DNA from: Paenirhizobium naphthalenivorans
Lineage (GTDB): Bacteria; Pseudomonadota; Alphaproteobacteria; Rhizobiales; Rhizobiaceae
Direction of reading: 5' to 3'
DNA length: 64,000 nucleotides
NCBI RefSeq assembly: GCF_007992095.1
Contig: NZ_BJZP01000003.1
Span: 124,001 to 188,000, forward strand
In this document: in pieces, positions 1-7,980 of the stretch
Layout of the letters: the number at the start of each line of letters is the position of its first letter
How positions within the stretch are numbered: the first letter of the stretch is position 1
Made by a program: the position numbers and the translations under genes
Notes under the pieces: generated by a model
What the model was told of the DNA's origin: nothing
Seen by the model: only the letters and a program-made list of their open reading frames with translations
Databases searched by the model: none

Positions 1-962
1 ACGCCATTGAAGTCGATGTCGACGCGCTGTGCGACGGCGAGAACGTCTTCGTCTCCGGCATCATGGAGCATATCGAGGAGGCCGGCATCCATTCGGGCGA
101 TAGCGCCTGCTCGCTGCCGTCGCGATCGCTTAGCCCCGAGTTGCTCGATGAGCTGGAACGCCAGACCAAGGCCATGGCCAAGGCGCTCAATGTCGGCGGC
201 CTGATGAACGTCCAGTACGCCATCAAGGACGGTGTGATCTACGTGCTTGAAGTCAACCCGCGTGCCTCGCGCACGGTGCCCTTCGTCGCAAAGACCATCG
301 GAGCGCCGATCGCCAAGATCGCCGCCCGCATCATGACCGGCGAAAAGCTCGATGCGGCGATCGCCGCCTATGGCAAGAAGCCCGACCCGCGTAACCTGAC
401 CCATATCGCCGTCAAGGAGGCCGTCTTCCCCTTCGCCCGCTTCCCCGGCGTCGACACGCTGCTTGGGCCTGAGATGCGCTCGACCGGCGAGGTCATCGGC
501 CTCGACACCGACTTCGCTTTGGCTTTCGCCAAGAGCCAGCTGGGCGCCGGCGTCGAACTGCCGCGCGAAGGCACCGTTTTCGTCTCGGTCCGCGACGAGG
601 ACAAGGAACGTGTGATGCCGGCCGTGCGCCTGCTTGCCGAGATTGGCTTCAAGGTCATGGCGACCGGTGGCACCCAGCGCTTCCTCGCCGAAAAGGGCAT
701 CGAGGCGATCAAGATCAACAAGGTTCTGGAAGGCCGTCCGCATGTCGAGGACGCTATTCGCAACCGTCAGGTTCAGCTGGTGATCAACACTACCGATGGC
801 AACAAGGCGATTTCGGATTCGAAATCGCTGCGTCGTGCCGCTCTGATGCAGAAGGTGCCCTATTACACGACGATGGCCGGTGCGCTTGCCGCCGCCGAAG
901 CCATCCGCGCCTTGAAAAAGGGCCAGCTTGAGGTCCGTCCGCTGCAGAGCTATTTCGCCTGA
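1..962 (+). CDS. carB: Carbamoyl-phosphate synthase large subunit, C-terminal part (partial)
   Basis: The large subunit makes carbamoyl phosphate from bicarbonate, ATP and ammonia delivered by the small subunit, feeding arginine and pyrimidine synthesis in the cytoplasm. The gene enters the window already in frame (first whole codon at base 3), and about 319 C-terminal residues of the roughly 1,160-residue family length are present. The second ATP-grasp half is visible ([23 protein letters not shown]), followed by the MGS-like allosteric domain over about the last 140 residues ([31 protein letters not shown]). The 5' end lies outside the window. A hairpin with a T-rich tail follows the stop, so the gene is probably the end of its transcript. 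Identification is near certain. Confidence 0.97.
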   Translation, partial: AIEVDVDALCDGENVFVSGIMEHIEEAGIHSGDSACSLPSRSLSPELLDELERQTKAMAKALNVGGLMNVQYAIKDGVIYVLEVNPRASRTVPFVAKTIGAPIAKIAARIMTGEKLDAAIAAYGKKPDPRNLTHIAVKEAVFPFARFPGVDTLLGPEMRSTGEVIGLDTDFALAFAKSQLGAGVELPREGTVFVSVRDEDKERVMPAVRLLAEIGFKVMATGGTQRFLAEKGIEAIKINKVLEGRPHVEDAIRNRQVQLVINTTDGNKAISDSKSLRRAALMQKVPYYTTMAGALAAAEAIRALKKGQLEVRPLQSYFA

Positions 963-977
963 TCGGACACGCGATCA

Positions 978-1014
978 AAGCTCCGCGGCACAAGACCGCG
1001 GGGCTTGTCTTTTG
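978..1014 (+). terminator. Rho-independent terminator after carB
   Basis: An 11-bp stem, AAGCTCCGCGG (978-988) with CCGCGGGGCTT (996-1006), has one G-T wobble and a 7-base loop. It is followed by GTCTTTTG and lies 16 bases past the carB stop. Confidence 0.8.
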
Positions 1015-1105
1015 AGCGACAAGGGGCTGCATCAATCGCTTGCGCGGATCGATCCAAACGCTAACCAAGCGGAAATGCCCATTGCAGAGCGCCAAGGAAA
1101 CACCC

Positions 1106-1561
1106 GTGGCTGTCACCGATCACGTCGAAATCCTGAGTTCCCGCCTGTTCGGCGTCGCTCCTTCGATGCTGTTCGAAGCCTTTGCCGATCCGGTCAAGCT
1201 CGCGCAGTGGTGGGGTCCCGATGGCTTCACCAACGAAATCCATGAGTTCGACCTGCGCCCCGGTGGCCGCTGGGTCATCCTGATGAAGACTGAAGAGGGA
1301 GCGGAATTCCTCAACCACTCAACCTTCCAGGAGGTCTTGGCACCTGAGCGAATCGTCTTCCTGCATCACGACCCGATCCACGTGTTCACGCTGGAAATGG
1401 ATTTTCGGCCGGAGGACGGCGGCACTCGACTCTCATGGCGCATGCTGATGGAACCGAACGAGGAAAACACCAAGTTCAAGGCATTCATCGCCTACGCCAA
1501 CGAGCAGAACTTCGATCGGCTGGAGCGAGTTTTGGGGTTGACGAACGCCTTAACCGCCTGA
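1106..1561 (+). CDS. SRPBCC (AHSA1-like) family protein
   Basis: This protein of about 151 residues has the START/Bet v1-like fold of the AHSA1 (Aha1 C-terminal-like) group, a helix-grip barrel that binds hydrophobic ligands. Supporting motifs are the N-terminal FEAFADPVKLAQWWGPDGF, the central LRPGGRW and the C-terminal GLTNAL tail after an amphipathic helix. I chose the GTG at 1106 because AAGGAAA sits just upstream and the family signature begins soon after; an ATG at 1040 in the same frame would add 22 unlikely residues. The biological ligand is unknown. It stands alone between the carB terminator and a convergent nuclease-like gene. No partner ArsR regulator, frequent for this family, is adjacent. 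Confidence 0.85.
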   Translation: MAVTDHVEILSSRLFGVAPSMLFEAFADPVKLAQWWGPDGFTNEIHEFDLRPGGRWVILMKTEEGAEFLNHSTFQEVLAPERIVFLHHDPIHVFTLEMDFRPEDGGTRLSWRMLMEPNEENTKFKAFIAYANEQNFDRLERVLGLTNALTA

Positions 1562-1589
1562 TCGCGTCCGTCAATCCGCACCCCTCCCC

Positions 1590-2633
1590 TCAAACGGTGG
1601 CGGCGCTGGCGATGGTCGCAACAACCGGCGCATGATCCGAGGCGATGCCGCGCGGCGGCCCGTCGCGGAAATGGTCATCAAAAACCTCGATCTTGCTGAC
1701 TGTGCCATGGCGCCGCGGATTCTTCGGATTGAGGCCGTTCGACAGGATCACGTAATCAAGAACAGAGCCGTGGCCGAAGCTGCTGTGCGTCACCGGACGG
1801 CTATTCTGCTGCGTCGGCACGAGATGCCAAGCGTCGTAGAGCTTGAAGACGTGCTTGAGATAGGCGAACGCCTCCGGGATCGCATCGCCGGCGACGCTGC
1901 CCCACGAGAAAACCCGCTCGCCCTGGGTCAGAATGCCGAGCGTATGGGATTCGGGATCCTCGTTCATGTCACCGAGCAGGATGACCGCGGCCTCCGGGTC
2001 GACATCGAGCGTGCGTCGGAAAGTGCGGTAGAGTGCGCCCGCCTCGGCCGCTCGCTTGGCCACCTGGTCGACACCGGCCATGGCCCGAAGCGCATAGTAG
2101 CGTTTGACTTTTTCCGCCCACTCGCTCACCACGTCGATCTCGTCTGGATCGACGAAGGCGCCCTGCGACTTCAGATGGCAAACATAGATCCTGATCTCGC
2201 CAACCCCTGGTGCCGCCACCACAGCCTCAACCGGCACGCGCGAGAAGCTGAAGCCTGCGTCGATGACCGTATCCTCCGGAACGCCGGCAACGCCTGCGAG
2301 ATCGTTCACCGCCGTGAAGGGTAGACGCGAGGCAATCGCCACGGTGGCATTCACATAGACCGCGGCGTCGTCCGGATCGAAAATAGCGCGCGCCGCATTG
2401 TAGAAGTAGGGATAACCCGCCGCCTGGGTAAGCGTCCGCAGCGCCTCGTCGGAGACCACTTCCTGGAAGCCGATCACGTCGGCGTCCATCTTCGCCAGCA
2501 CGCCGGAGATCCAGGCGAGCTTGGCCGCCCATTGTTCCGGCGTATAGGTCGCGCTCGCCTTGCGCTCGTGCCAGAAGATGCCCGGTTCGGCAAAGTGATA
2601 GAGATTGAAGGTGGCGACTTTCAAATCAGGCAT
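1590..2633 (-). CDS. Endonuclease/exonuclease/phosphatase (EEP) family protein
   Basis: A 347-residue member of the EEP (DNase I-like) superfamily of metal-dependent phosphodiesterases. The motifs are in the usual order: TFNLYHF near residue 8 (metal-binding Asn), GFQEVV at 55-60 (metal-binding Glu58), HLKSQG at 153-158, LLGDMNEDP at 219-227 and ASDHAPV at 331-337 (catalytic Asp-His). The start is the ATG at 2633, preceded by a strong AAGGGAGG site. No signal peptide is evident, so it is probably cytoplasmic. The substrate could be DNA, a phosphoinositide-like lipid or a small phosphodiester; the sequence does not decide. It is divergent from the DUF2235 gene, with 121 bases between the two starts, suggesting shared regulation. 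Confidence 0.88.
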   Translation of the reverse strand: MPDLKVATFNLYHFAEPGIFWHERKASATYTPEQWAAKLAWISGVLAKMDADVIGFQEVVSDEALRTLTQAAGYPYFYNAARAIFDPDDAAVYVNATVAIASRLPFTAVNDLAGVAGVPEDTVIDAGFSFSRVPVEAVVAAPGVGEIRIYVCHLKSQGAFVDPDEIDVVSEWAEKVKRYYALRAMAGVDQVAKRAAEAGALYRTFRRTLDVDPEAAVILLGDMNEDPESHTLGILTQGERVFSWGSVAGDAIPEAFAYLKHVFKLYDAWHLVPTQQNSRPVTHSSFGHGSVLDYVILSNGLNPKNPRRHGTVSKIEVFDDHFRDGPPRGIASDHAPVVATIASAATV

Positions 2634-2754
2634 GTTCGTCCTCCCTTGCTCGACGAGCTCCTTGCACATATCGACATGCTGGAACATCCACTTAAAATTG
2701 TAAACATGACAGGCACGTGATAGTCTCGCGGCCATCGCGCTGATGGGGGTAGAC

Positions 2755-4044
2755 ATGGGCAAGAACATCGTTCTCCTGTTCGATGGAACGTCGAACGAGA
2801 TCGCGGCGGACCGTACCAATGTCCTGCGCCTGTTCGGCACCCTCCGGCGAACAGACAACCAGATCGTCTACTACGACCCCGGCGTCGGCACCTTTGGCGC
2901 CGACAACGCCTGGTCGCGCGTTTGGCGCAAGACGGTGGAAGTCTGGGGACTGGCAACCGGCTGGGGTATCGACGCCAATGTCAAACAGGCCTATCGCTTC
3001 ATCGTCGAGAATTATCAGGCCGCTGCGCGCGATAAGGACGGCAAGAAGATCGGCGAAGACGACCGCATCTATCTCTTCGGCTTCAGCCGCGGTGCCTATA
3101 CGGCGCGGATCCTTGCCGGCTTCATCCACAGCCTTGGGCTAATCCGGCCACAGCAGCTCAATCTTCTCGACTACGCCTATCGGACCTACAAGGGCATCTC
3201 CGATCACAAACCCGCCGCAGACAGTTCAGACGGTGGCGACGACGACGGTGGATCCGCCTTTGCCGACATGCGGATCTACGAGCGTACGCTGAAAGGCTAT
3301 CGCCCGGCGATCGAACTTCTCGGCCTGTTCGACACCGTCGCCTCGGTGATCGAATCCGGCAAGGTCGGCCTCAAGCTCAAGACGCATGCTTTCACCCACC
3401 GCAACCCGAGTGTTCGGGCGGTCCGTCATGCCGTTGCGATCGACGAGCGCCGCACCATGTACAGGGCCGAGGTCTGGACGCCGGACCAGTCCTTCTGGGG
3501 CAGCCCCTTCCCGCCGTCGAAAGACCGGCCGGTTGTGCCGCAGGACAGCAAGGAAGTCTGGTTCACCGGCGTCCATGGCGATGTCGGCGGCGGATCACCC
3601 GAAAGCGAGAGCGCCCTGATCAAGGTGCCGCTCGCCTGGATGATCGAGGAGACGAAGGCCATGGGCCTCGACTACTCGACACGCACGGTCAACGAGATCG
3701 TGCTCGGCAAGAATGCGAAGAAGTCCTACGTCAAACCCGACGCGATGGCGCGCGCGCATGATTCGATGAACCTTGCCTGGCGCGTGGTCGAACTCCTGCC
3801 GCGCCGCGTGCCGTCCTCATCCTGGCGCCACGGCGGCAAGAGCGGCGGCATCTACCTGCCGCTCTCCGACCCACGTTACATCCCGCCGGGTGCCCTGATC
3901 CATCAGTCAGTGGTCGACCGACTGCACGGCACGCCGGCCGATGGCCCCTATCGCCCAACCAATCTGCCGGAAAGCTACCGGATAGAGCCGTGGGGATCCC
4001 TCGCCGGAACTTCGGCCGCCCTCTCCGCCAACGGCGAAAATTAA
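2755..4044 (+). CDS. DUF2235 alpha/beta-hydrolase (T6SS Tle-like phospholipase family)
   Basis: A 429-residue protein of the DUF2235 family, which includes the catalytic domain of some type VI secretion phospholipase effectors. The start motif KNIVLLFDGTSNE is typical. The nucleophile elbow GFSRG is at 109-113 (Ser111), a candidate acid lies in LFDTVAS (Asp193) and a candidate His in VHGDVGGG (His274). There is no signal peptide or membrane segment. The ATG at 2755 has GGGGGT upstream; an in-frame ATG at 2743 lacks a comparable site. No VgrG, PAAR, Hcp or immunity-type gene is nearby, so a secreted toxin role is not supported. A housekeeping esterase or lipase activity is as likely. It is divergently paired with the EEP gene. 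Confidence 0.85.
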   Translation: MGKNIVLLFDGTSNEIAADRTNVLRLFGTLRRTDNQIVYYDPGVGTFGADNAWSRVWRKTVEVWGLATGWGIDANVKQAYRFIVENYQAAARDKDGKKIGEDDRIYLFGFSRGAYTARILAGFIHSLGLIRPQQLNLLDYAYRTYKGISDHKPAADSSDGGDDDGGSAFADMRIYERTLKGYRPAIELLGLFDTVASVIESGKVGLKLKTHAFTHRNPSVRAVRHAVAIDERRTMYRAEVWTPDQSFWGSPFPPSKDRPVVPQDSKEVWFTGVHGDVGGGSPESESALIKVPLAWMIEETKAMGLDYSTRTVNEIVLGKNAKKSYVKPDAMARAHDSMNLAWRVVELLPRRVPSSSWRHGGKSGGIYLPLSDPRYIPPGALIHQSVVDRLHGTPADGPYRPTNLPESYRIEPWGSLAGTSAALSANGEN

Positions 4045-4179
4045 ATCTCTGGAAATTGCGCGATCCAATCTGCTATAGTTTGCACATCGTTGATTTGAAC
4101 TGGTTCCGTGGCTTCGCTTCGGGACCTGTTTTCTTTTATGTCCAGCGTCATGCGGGCATGAAATGCGAAGGAAAATGAC

Positions 4180-4656
4180 ATGGTTGAAAAGGTACCTATG
4201 ACGCAGTCCGGCTTTGCGAAGCTGAACGAGGAGCTGCGTTGGCGCCAGCAGGAAGAACGGCCGCGCATCATCGAGGCGATCGCCGAAGCGCGCGCCCATG
4301 GCGACCTTTCCGAAAACGCCGAGTATCACGCGGCCAAGGAAGCCCAGAGCCATAACGAAGGCCGTATCGGCGAGCTGGAAGACCTGATCGCCCGTGCCGA
4401 AGTCATCGACCTTTCGAAAATGTCGGGCTCCACGATCAAGTTCGGTGCGACCGTCAAGCTGGTCGACGAAGACACAGAGGAACACAAGACCTATCAGATC
4501 GTCGGCGACCAGGAAGCCGATGTGAAGGCTGGTCGCATCTCGATCTCCTCGCCGATCGCCCGCGCCCTGATCGGCAAGGAAGTCGGCGACAATATCGAAG
4601 TCGTCGCCCCCGGCGGTTCCAAGGCCTACGAGATCCTCTCGATCCACTGGGGCTGA
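4180..4656 (+). CDS. greA: Transcription elongation factor GreA
   Basis: GreA rescues backtracked RNA polymerase by stimulating transcript cleavage through its secondary channel. The protein is 158 residues, the normal length. The N-terminal coiled coil has the acidic tip region [14 protein letters not shown], and the C-terminal FKBP-like domain ends in [10 protein letters not shown] and YEILSIHW. The start MVEKVPMT matches the rhizobial form and is preceded by AAGGAAAA. It sits 22 bases ahead of the LPS core glycosyltransferase gene, the greA-lpsB arrangement known from Sinorhizobium meliloti. A TATAGT element at 4074-4079 could be its -10 box, but no good -35 is seen. Confidence 0.97.
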   Translation: MVEKVPMTQSGFAKLNEELRWRQQEERPRIIEAIAEARAHGDLSENAEYHAAKEAQSHNEGRIGELEDLIARAEVIDLSKMSGSTIKFGATVKLVDEDTEEHKTYQIVGDQEADVKAGRISISSPIARALIGKEVGDNIEVVAPGGSKAYEILSIHWG

Positions 4657-4678
4657 TTTCCGCCCGAAAGGCTAGCCT

Positions 4679-5731
4679 TTGCGTCCCCTCGACGACATCA
4701 CCGTGATCGCGCCGCATTTCAAGCGGCGCCTTTCCGGCGTGACCTCGACCGTCGTGCAGCTCATACCCGAGCAACGCCGGATCGGGCGCGGTATCGTCAC
4801 GCTCGGCCCCGGCCTGCCGGATGACCTGCCGAAGATGGCCTGGAACCAATTGCCGGCCCTCTGGCGCAGACCGAAATCAGCCAAGAACCGCGTCTGGCAC
4901 GCCCGCCGTAACAACGAGATGCTGCTCGGGATCATCCTGCGCGACGTTCTGCGCATGCCGCTGAAACTGCTGTTCACCTCTGCAGCCCAGCGACATCACA
5001 CCGGCTATACCCGCTGGCTGATCTCGAAGATGGATGCCGTGGTGGCGACGAGCGCCCGCTCCGGTTCCTTCCTCAAGGTACCGCACGAGGTGATCCGCCA
5101 CGGCGTCGACATTAACCGCTTCCGTCCGGGAGACGGCACAACCGACACGGTTGAGGCCACCGGCCTGCCGGGACAATACCTCGTCGGCTGCTTCGGGAGG
5201 GTGCGCCACCAAAAGGGCACGGATCTTTTTGTGCGCGCCATGATCGAACTCCTGCCGCGCTATCCAGAGTGGACAGCGGTCGTCAGCGGCCGCGTCACGG
5301 GGGAAAACCAGGGCTTCGCCGACCAGCTCCAGGCCGACATCGCAGCCGCCGGACTTGCATCGCGCATCGTCTTCCTCGGCGAGGTGGACGACATCAAGCC
5401 TTGGTACCGGCGGCTCACACTCTACATCGCCCCCTCGCGCAACGAGGGCTTTGGCCTCACCCCGCTCGAAGCCATGGCCTCCGCGACCGCCTCCGTCGCC
5501 AGCGATGCCGGCGCCTATGCCGAACTGATCGCCGAAGGTGAAACGGGCAAGGTCGTTCCAGCTAACGACTTTGAGCGCCTCCGCGATGCGATCGCCGTCT
5601 ATCTCGCCGATCCGGCCGAAGCCATCAAGGCGGGCCAACGTGGGCGGGCCCATGTGGTCGAGAATTTCGCGCTGGAGCGGGAGGCCCGCGCGCTTGAGAT
5701 GGTCTATAACCAGCTTCTCGACGCGGACTGA
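4679..5731 (+). CDS. lpsB: LPS core glycosyltransferase (LpsB/LpcC type, GT4)
   Basis: A 350-residue GT-B enzyme of the GT4 family, orthologous in position and sequence style to S. meliloti LpsB and Rhizobium leguminosarum LpcC, which add mannose to the inner LPS core. Visible landmarks are HFKRRLSGVTSTVVQLIP near residue 13, GCFGRVRHQKGTDLF at 170-184 and the nucleotide-sugar E-x7-E motif EGFGLTPLE at 256-264. There is no membrane segment; it acts on the cytoplasmic face of the inner membrane. The start is a TTG at 4679 after GAAAGG, because no ATG is available in frame near the conserved N-terminus. It is followed after 11 bases by the KpsS-like gene, so the two are probably co-transcribed. 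Confidence 0.88.
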   Translation: MRPLDDITVIAPHFKRRLSGVTSTVVQLIPEQRRIGRGIVTLGPGLPDDLPKMAWNQLPALWRRPKSAKNRVWHARRNNEMLLGIILRDVLRMPLKLLFTSAAQRHHTGYTRWLISKMDAVVATSARSGSFLKVPHEVIRHGVDINRFRPGDGTTDTVEATGLPGQYLVGCFGRVRHQKGTDLFVRAMIELLPRYPEWTAVVSGRVTGENQGFADQLQADIAAAGLASRIVFLGEVDDIKPWYRRLTLYIAPSRNEGFGLTPLEAMASATASVASDAGAYAELIAEGETGKVVPANDFERLRDAIAVYLADPAEAIKAGQRGRAHVVENFALEREARALEMVYNQLLDAD

Positions 5732-5742
5732 CAGGCAAGGCG

Positions 5743-6936
5743 ATGGGCGACAAGGATTTCATCATTTGCCGGACCAGCCACCTACGAGGCTTCATCTCAC
5801 GCTTTGGGGATCGTGTGGCCGCCCTACCCTCAGACCTGAAGAGCACGACCATGGGCGTTGCGGGCAGCCAGGGGGTGGCGGGCCTCCTGCGTGCCATCTT
5901 CGTCAATGATGACCCAGTGCTCGATGCGCTGACCGAGCGCAACCTGAAACGCCGGCAGATCCGCTTTCGCGCCGTGTTTTCGAACCCACTGGTCGCCTGG
6001 GCCTATCGCAAAGCGACACAGGTCCAGTGCCGGCTGACCGCTCGCGCCTTCGAGACATGGCTTGAGCAGAACCCGCGGGCCAGCGTCGTGGTCTTCAACG
6101 GCTACCTCATGCCGGATTCCATCCTTGCGGCGATTGCGGCCAAACATAAGCGTTCAATGGTCTTCCTGGAAAAGGGCTTCTTTCCCGGCACCCTGCAATG
6201 CGACCCGGCTGGCATCAACTACCAGAGCTCGCTGCCACGCGATCCGGCGTTCTACCGCGCTTTAGATCCAGCCGATCTCGGCGACAAACCGACCGCGCTG
6301 GTCAAGCGCCAGTCCAAGCTCAAGGACGAAGGCCCCACGTCTTTACCCGCCCGCTACGTCTTTGTCCCCTTCCAGGTGCCGAGTGATATGCAGATCCTGG
6401 CACTGTCACCCTGGATTCGCGACATGCGGCATCTCTACGAGGAGATATTCAAGCTGGCCGAGGCGGAGAGGCAAAGCCATTTCGTCATCAAGGAACACCC
6501 GAGCTTTCCACTGTCTGTCCGAGGCGAAGTCACCCCCCATCCGCGCATCCACTTCGCCAACCATCATGATACTCAGACCCTGATCGAAGGCGCCGATGCC
6601 GTGATCACGGTCAATTCCACCGTGGGTCTTGAATCGGTGCTACTGGAAAAAAAGGTCATCACACTAGGCCTCGCCCCCTATGACATCGAAGGGCTGGCGC
6701 TGAAGGCAGGCGATGCTGCGGCATTGCTCGCGGTATTCCGCTCGCTCGTCCGGTGGCAGCCAGATCCGGAGCTGCGCGAACGGGTCATCCGCTACATACA
6801 GAACATTTTCCTGCTGCAAGGCGAGCTGAGAAATCCCGACCAGCAGCTTCCTGACATGATCGCTACCCGCCTTGCCGGCACTGATCGACACCGTCAGGCG
6901 TTGACGGCCTTTGCCAAAGCGAAGCGCGAATCATAG
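5743..6936 (+). CDS. Capsule-synthesis (KpsS/KpsC-like) family protein, putative Kdo transferase
   Basis: A 397-residue protein resembling the Capsule_synth family (KpsC/KpsS, LipB), whose characterised members are beta-Kdo transferases. Supporting motifs are FLEKGFFPGTLQCDPAGINY at 141-160, FVIKEHPSF at 248-256 and NSTVGLESVLLEKKVITLG at 291-309, the late sugar-nucleotide-binding region. No membrane segment is predicted by eye, so it is probably cytoplasmic or peripheral. It follows lpsB by 11 bases on the same strand, which argues for a role in decorating the LPS core or a linked surface glycan rather than a separate capsule. Its 3' end overlaps the convergent next gene by 43 bases. Family placement is good; the donor sugar is inferred. 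Confidence 0.75.
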   Translation: MGDKDFIICRTSHLRGFISRFGDRVAALPSDLKSTTMGVAGSQGVAGLLRAIFVNDDPVLDALTERNLKRRQIRFRAVFSNPLVAWAYRKATQVQCRLTARAFETWLEQNPRASVVVFNGYLMPDSILAAIAAKHKRSMVFLEKGFFPGTLQCDPAGINYQSSLPRDPAFYRALDPADLGDKPTALVKRQSKLKDEGPTSLPARYVFVPFQVPSDMQILALSPWIRDMRHLYEEIFKLAEAERQSHFVIKEHPSFPLSVRGEVTPHPRIHFANHHDTQTLIEGADAVITVNSTVGLESVLLEKKVITLGLAPYDIEGLALKAGDAAALLAVFRSLVRWQPDPELRERVIRYIQNIFLLQGELRNPDQQLPDMIATRLAGTDRHRQALTAFAKAKRES

Positions 6937-7838
6937 GGGAAACCAGCGCCGATCAGCGCGGAGACCGGCGAGAAATTCCGGATTTCAATATTGCGCTCGG
7001 CGCAGAGCTGACGCGCAAGCAAGAAATGCGCGACAATGCGTCCCGCCGCACCGGCAATGCCCGATCCTGCCGTATCGCCCACCTTCTCGTAGAAGCGCGG
7101 ATCGCCCGCATTCGAGATATCGATACCAAACAGGCCGATGCTGCGTGGCTGGCAAAAGACGGCAAATTGCAGCGCCGACACGGCAACCGAGCCGCCCTGA
7201 AAAACACCACGCGCCGGGTCACGGGAAAAACCTGCTCCCCCATCATCGAGCACGGCGAAGTCCAGTGCCCTTATTTCCTCATCGGAGCGCCGCCTGGTCC
7301 GATAGGGCTTACGGAGATCGTCGATCAAGATCACCCTTTTATTGGCAAGCCAGCCCCGATCGTTTTCGCAGATCGCCCGGATGACACCGACCGATAACAA
7401 GCAGATGGCTCCGGAAACGATCTTTTCCCGCATCAGCGCGAAATGTCGCCAGACGAAGCGCTCATCCTCAATGGCGATCGCCAACGGTTCGGCGATCCGG
7501 CTCCCGATCAGGTTGATCGCGCCGTTGAGAAGGATCGCTTCTCCAGGTCCGACCTTGGAAAAGTCGACTCCGGCGATAGATGGCCCGGAACCGACGATAT
7601 GAACCGTGCCACGCGCGGCGCGGCGCAGCAGGTCCGCATGGTAGAGCCGGCCAACCGGCTCTCCCCTGAAACGGATCGTCCCCTCCCCCTCCAGGGCCTC
7701 CGGCAACCGCAAGTCCAGCCCCGGAATCCAGTTCTGCGCATGCGCCCAGGCCTTACCAAAGAAAACGGTCGTAGCGAGTTTGACGATCGAACGCTTGAAT
7801 GGCCGCTCAGATTTCAGTTTCAACGCCGCTCTCTCCAT
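6894..7838 (-). CDS. GT42/DUF115-like putative glycosyltransferase
   Basis: About 314 residues, not recognised as a named protein. The segment GTVHIVGSGPSIAGVDFSKV (77-96), followed by AILLNGAINLIG, resembles the nucleotide-binding start of GT42 sialyltransferases and of the DUF115 motility-glycosylation proteins. A later hydrophobic strand, SIGLFGIDIS, fits the same Rossmann-like fold. I chose the ATG at 7838; a TTG at 7856 would add six residues and neither site has an ideal ribosome binding site. It lies in the LPS core locus, convergent with the KpsS-like gene (overlapping it) and divergent from the pyruvyl-transferase gene. A role in adding an acidic sugar to LPS is an inference from context. 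Confidence 0.6.
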   Translation of the reverse strand: MERAALKLKSERPFKRSIVKLATTVFFGKAWAHAQNWIPGLDLRLPEALEGEGTIRFRGEPVGRLYHADLLRRAARGTVHIVGSGPSIAGVDFSKVGPGEAILLNGAINLIGSRIAEPLAIAIEDERFVWRHFALMREKIVSGAICLLSVGVIRAICENDRGWLANKRVILIDDLRKPYRTRRRSDEEIRALDFAVLDDGGAGFSRDPARGVFQGGSVAVSALQFAVFCQPRSIGLFGIDISNAGDPRFYEKVGDTAGSGIAGAAGRIVAHFLLARQLCAERNIEIRNFSPVSALIGAGFPYDSRFALAKAVNA

Positions 7839-7980
7839 TCCTGGGACTTGTCCCAAAGCCCCGCAACCGTGCCGCCGGCAAGAGACTTGATTGTACCGCG
7901 CCTCTGCGCCTAAATGCTGGCCAATTCAAGCATGGCCCGGCCGGAGGCAGCCGTTCCGGCATACGCGAAAGATCAATCCC

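Noticed and set aside
2755-4044. A type VI secretion effector-immunity locus at the DUF2235 gene
   Set aside because: No VgrG, PAAR, Hcp, adaptor or immunity-like gene is adjacent, so an effector call would rest on the family name alone.
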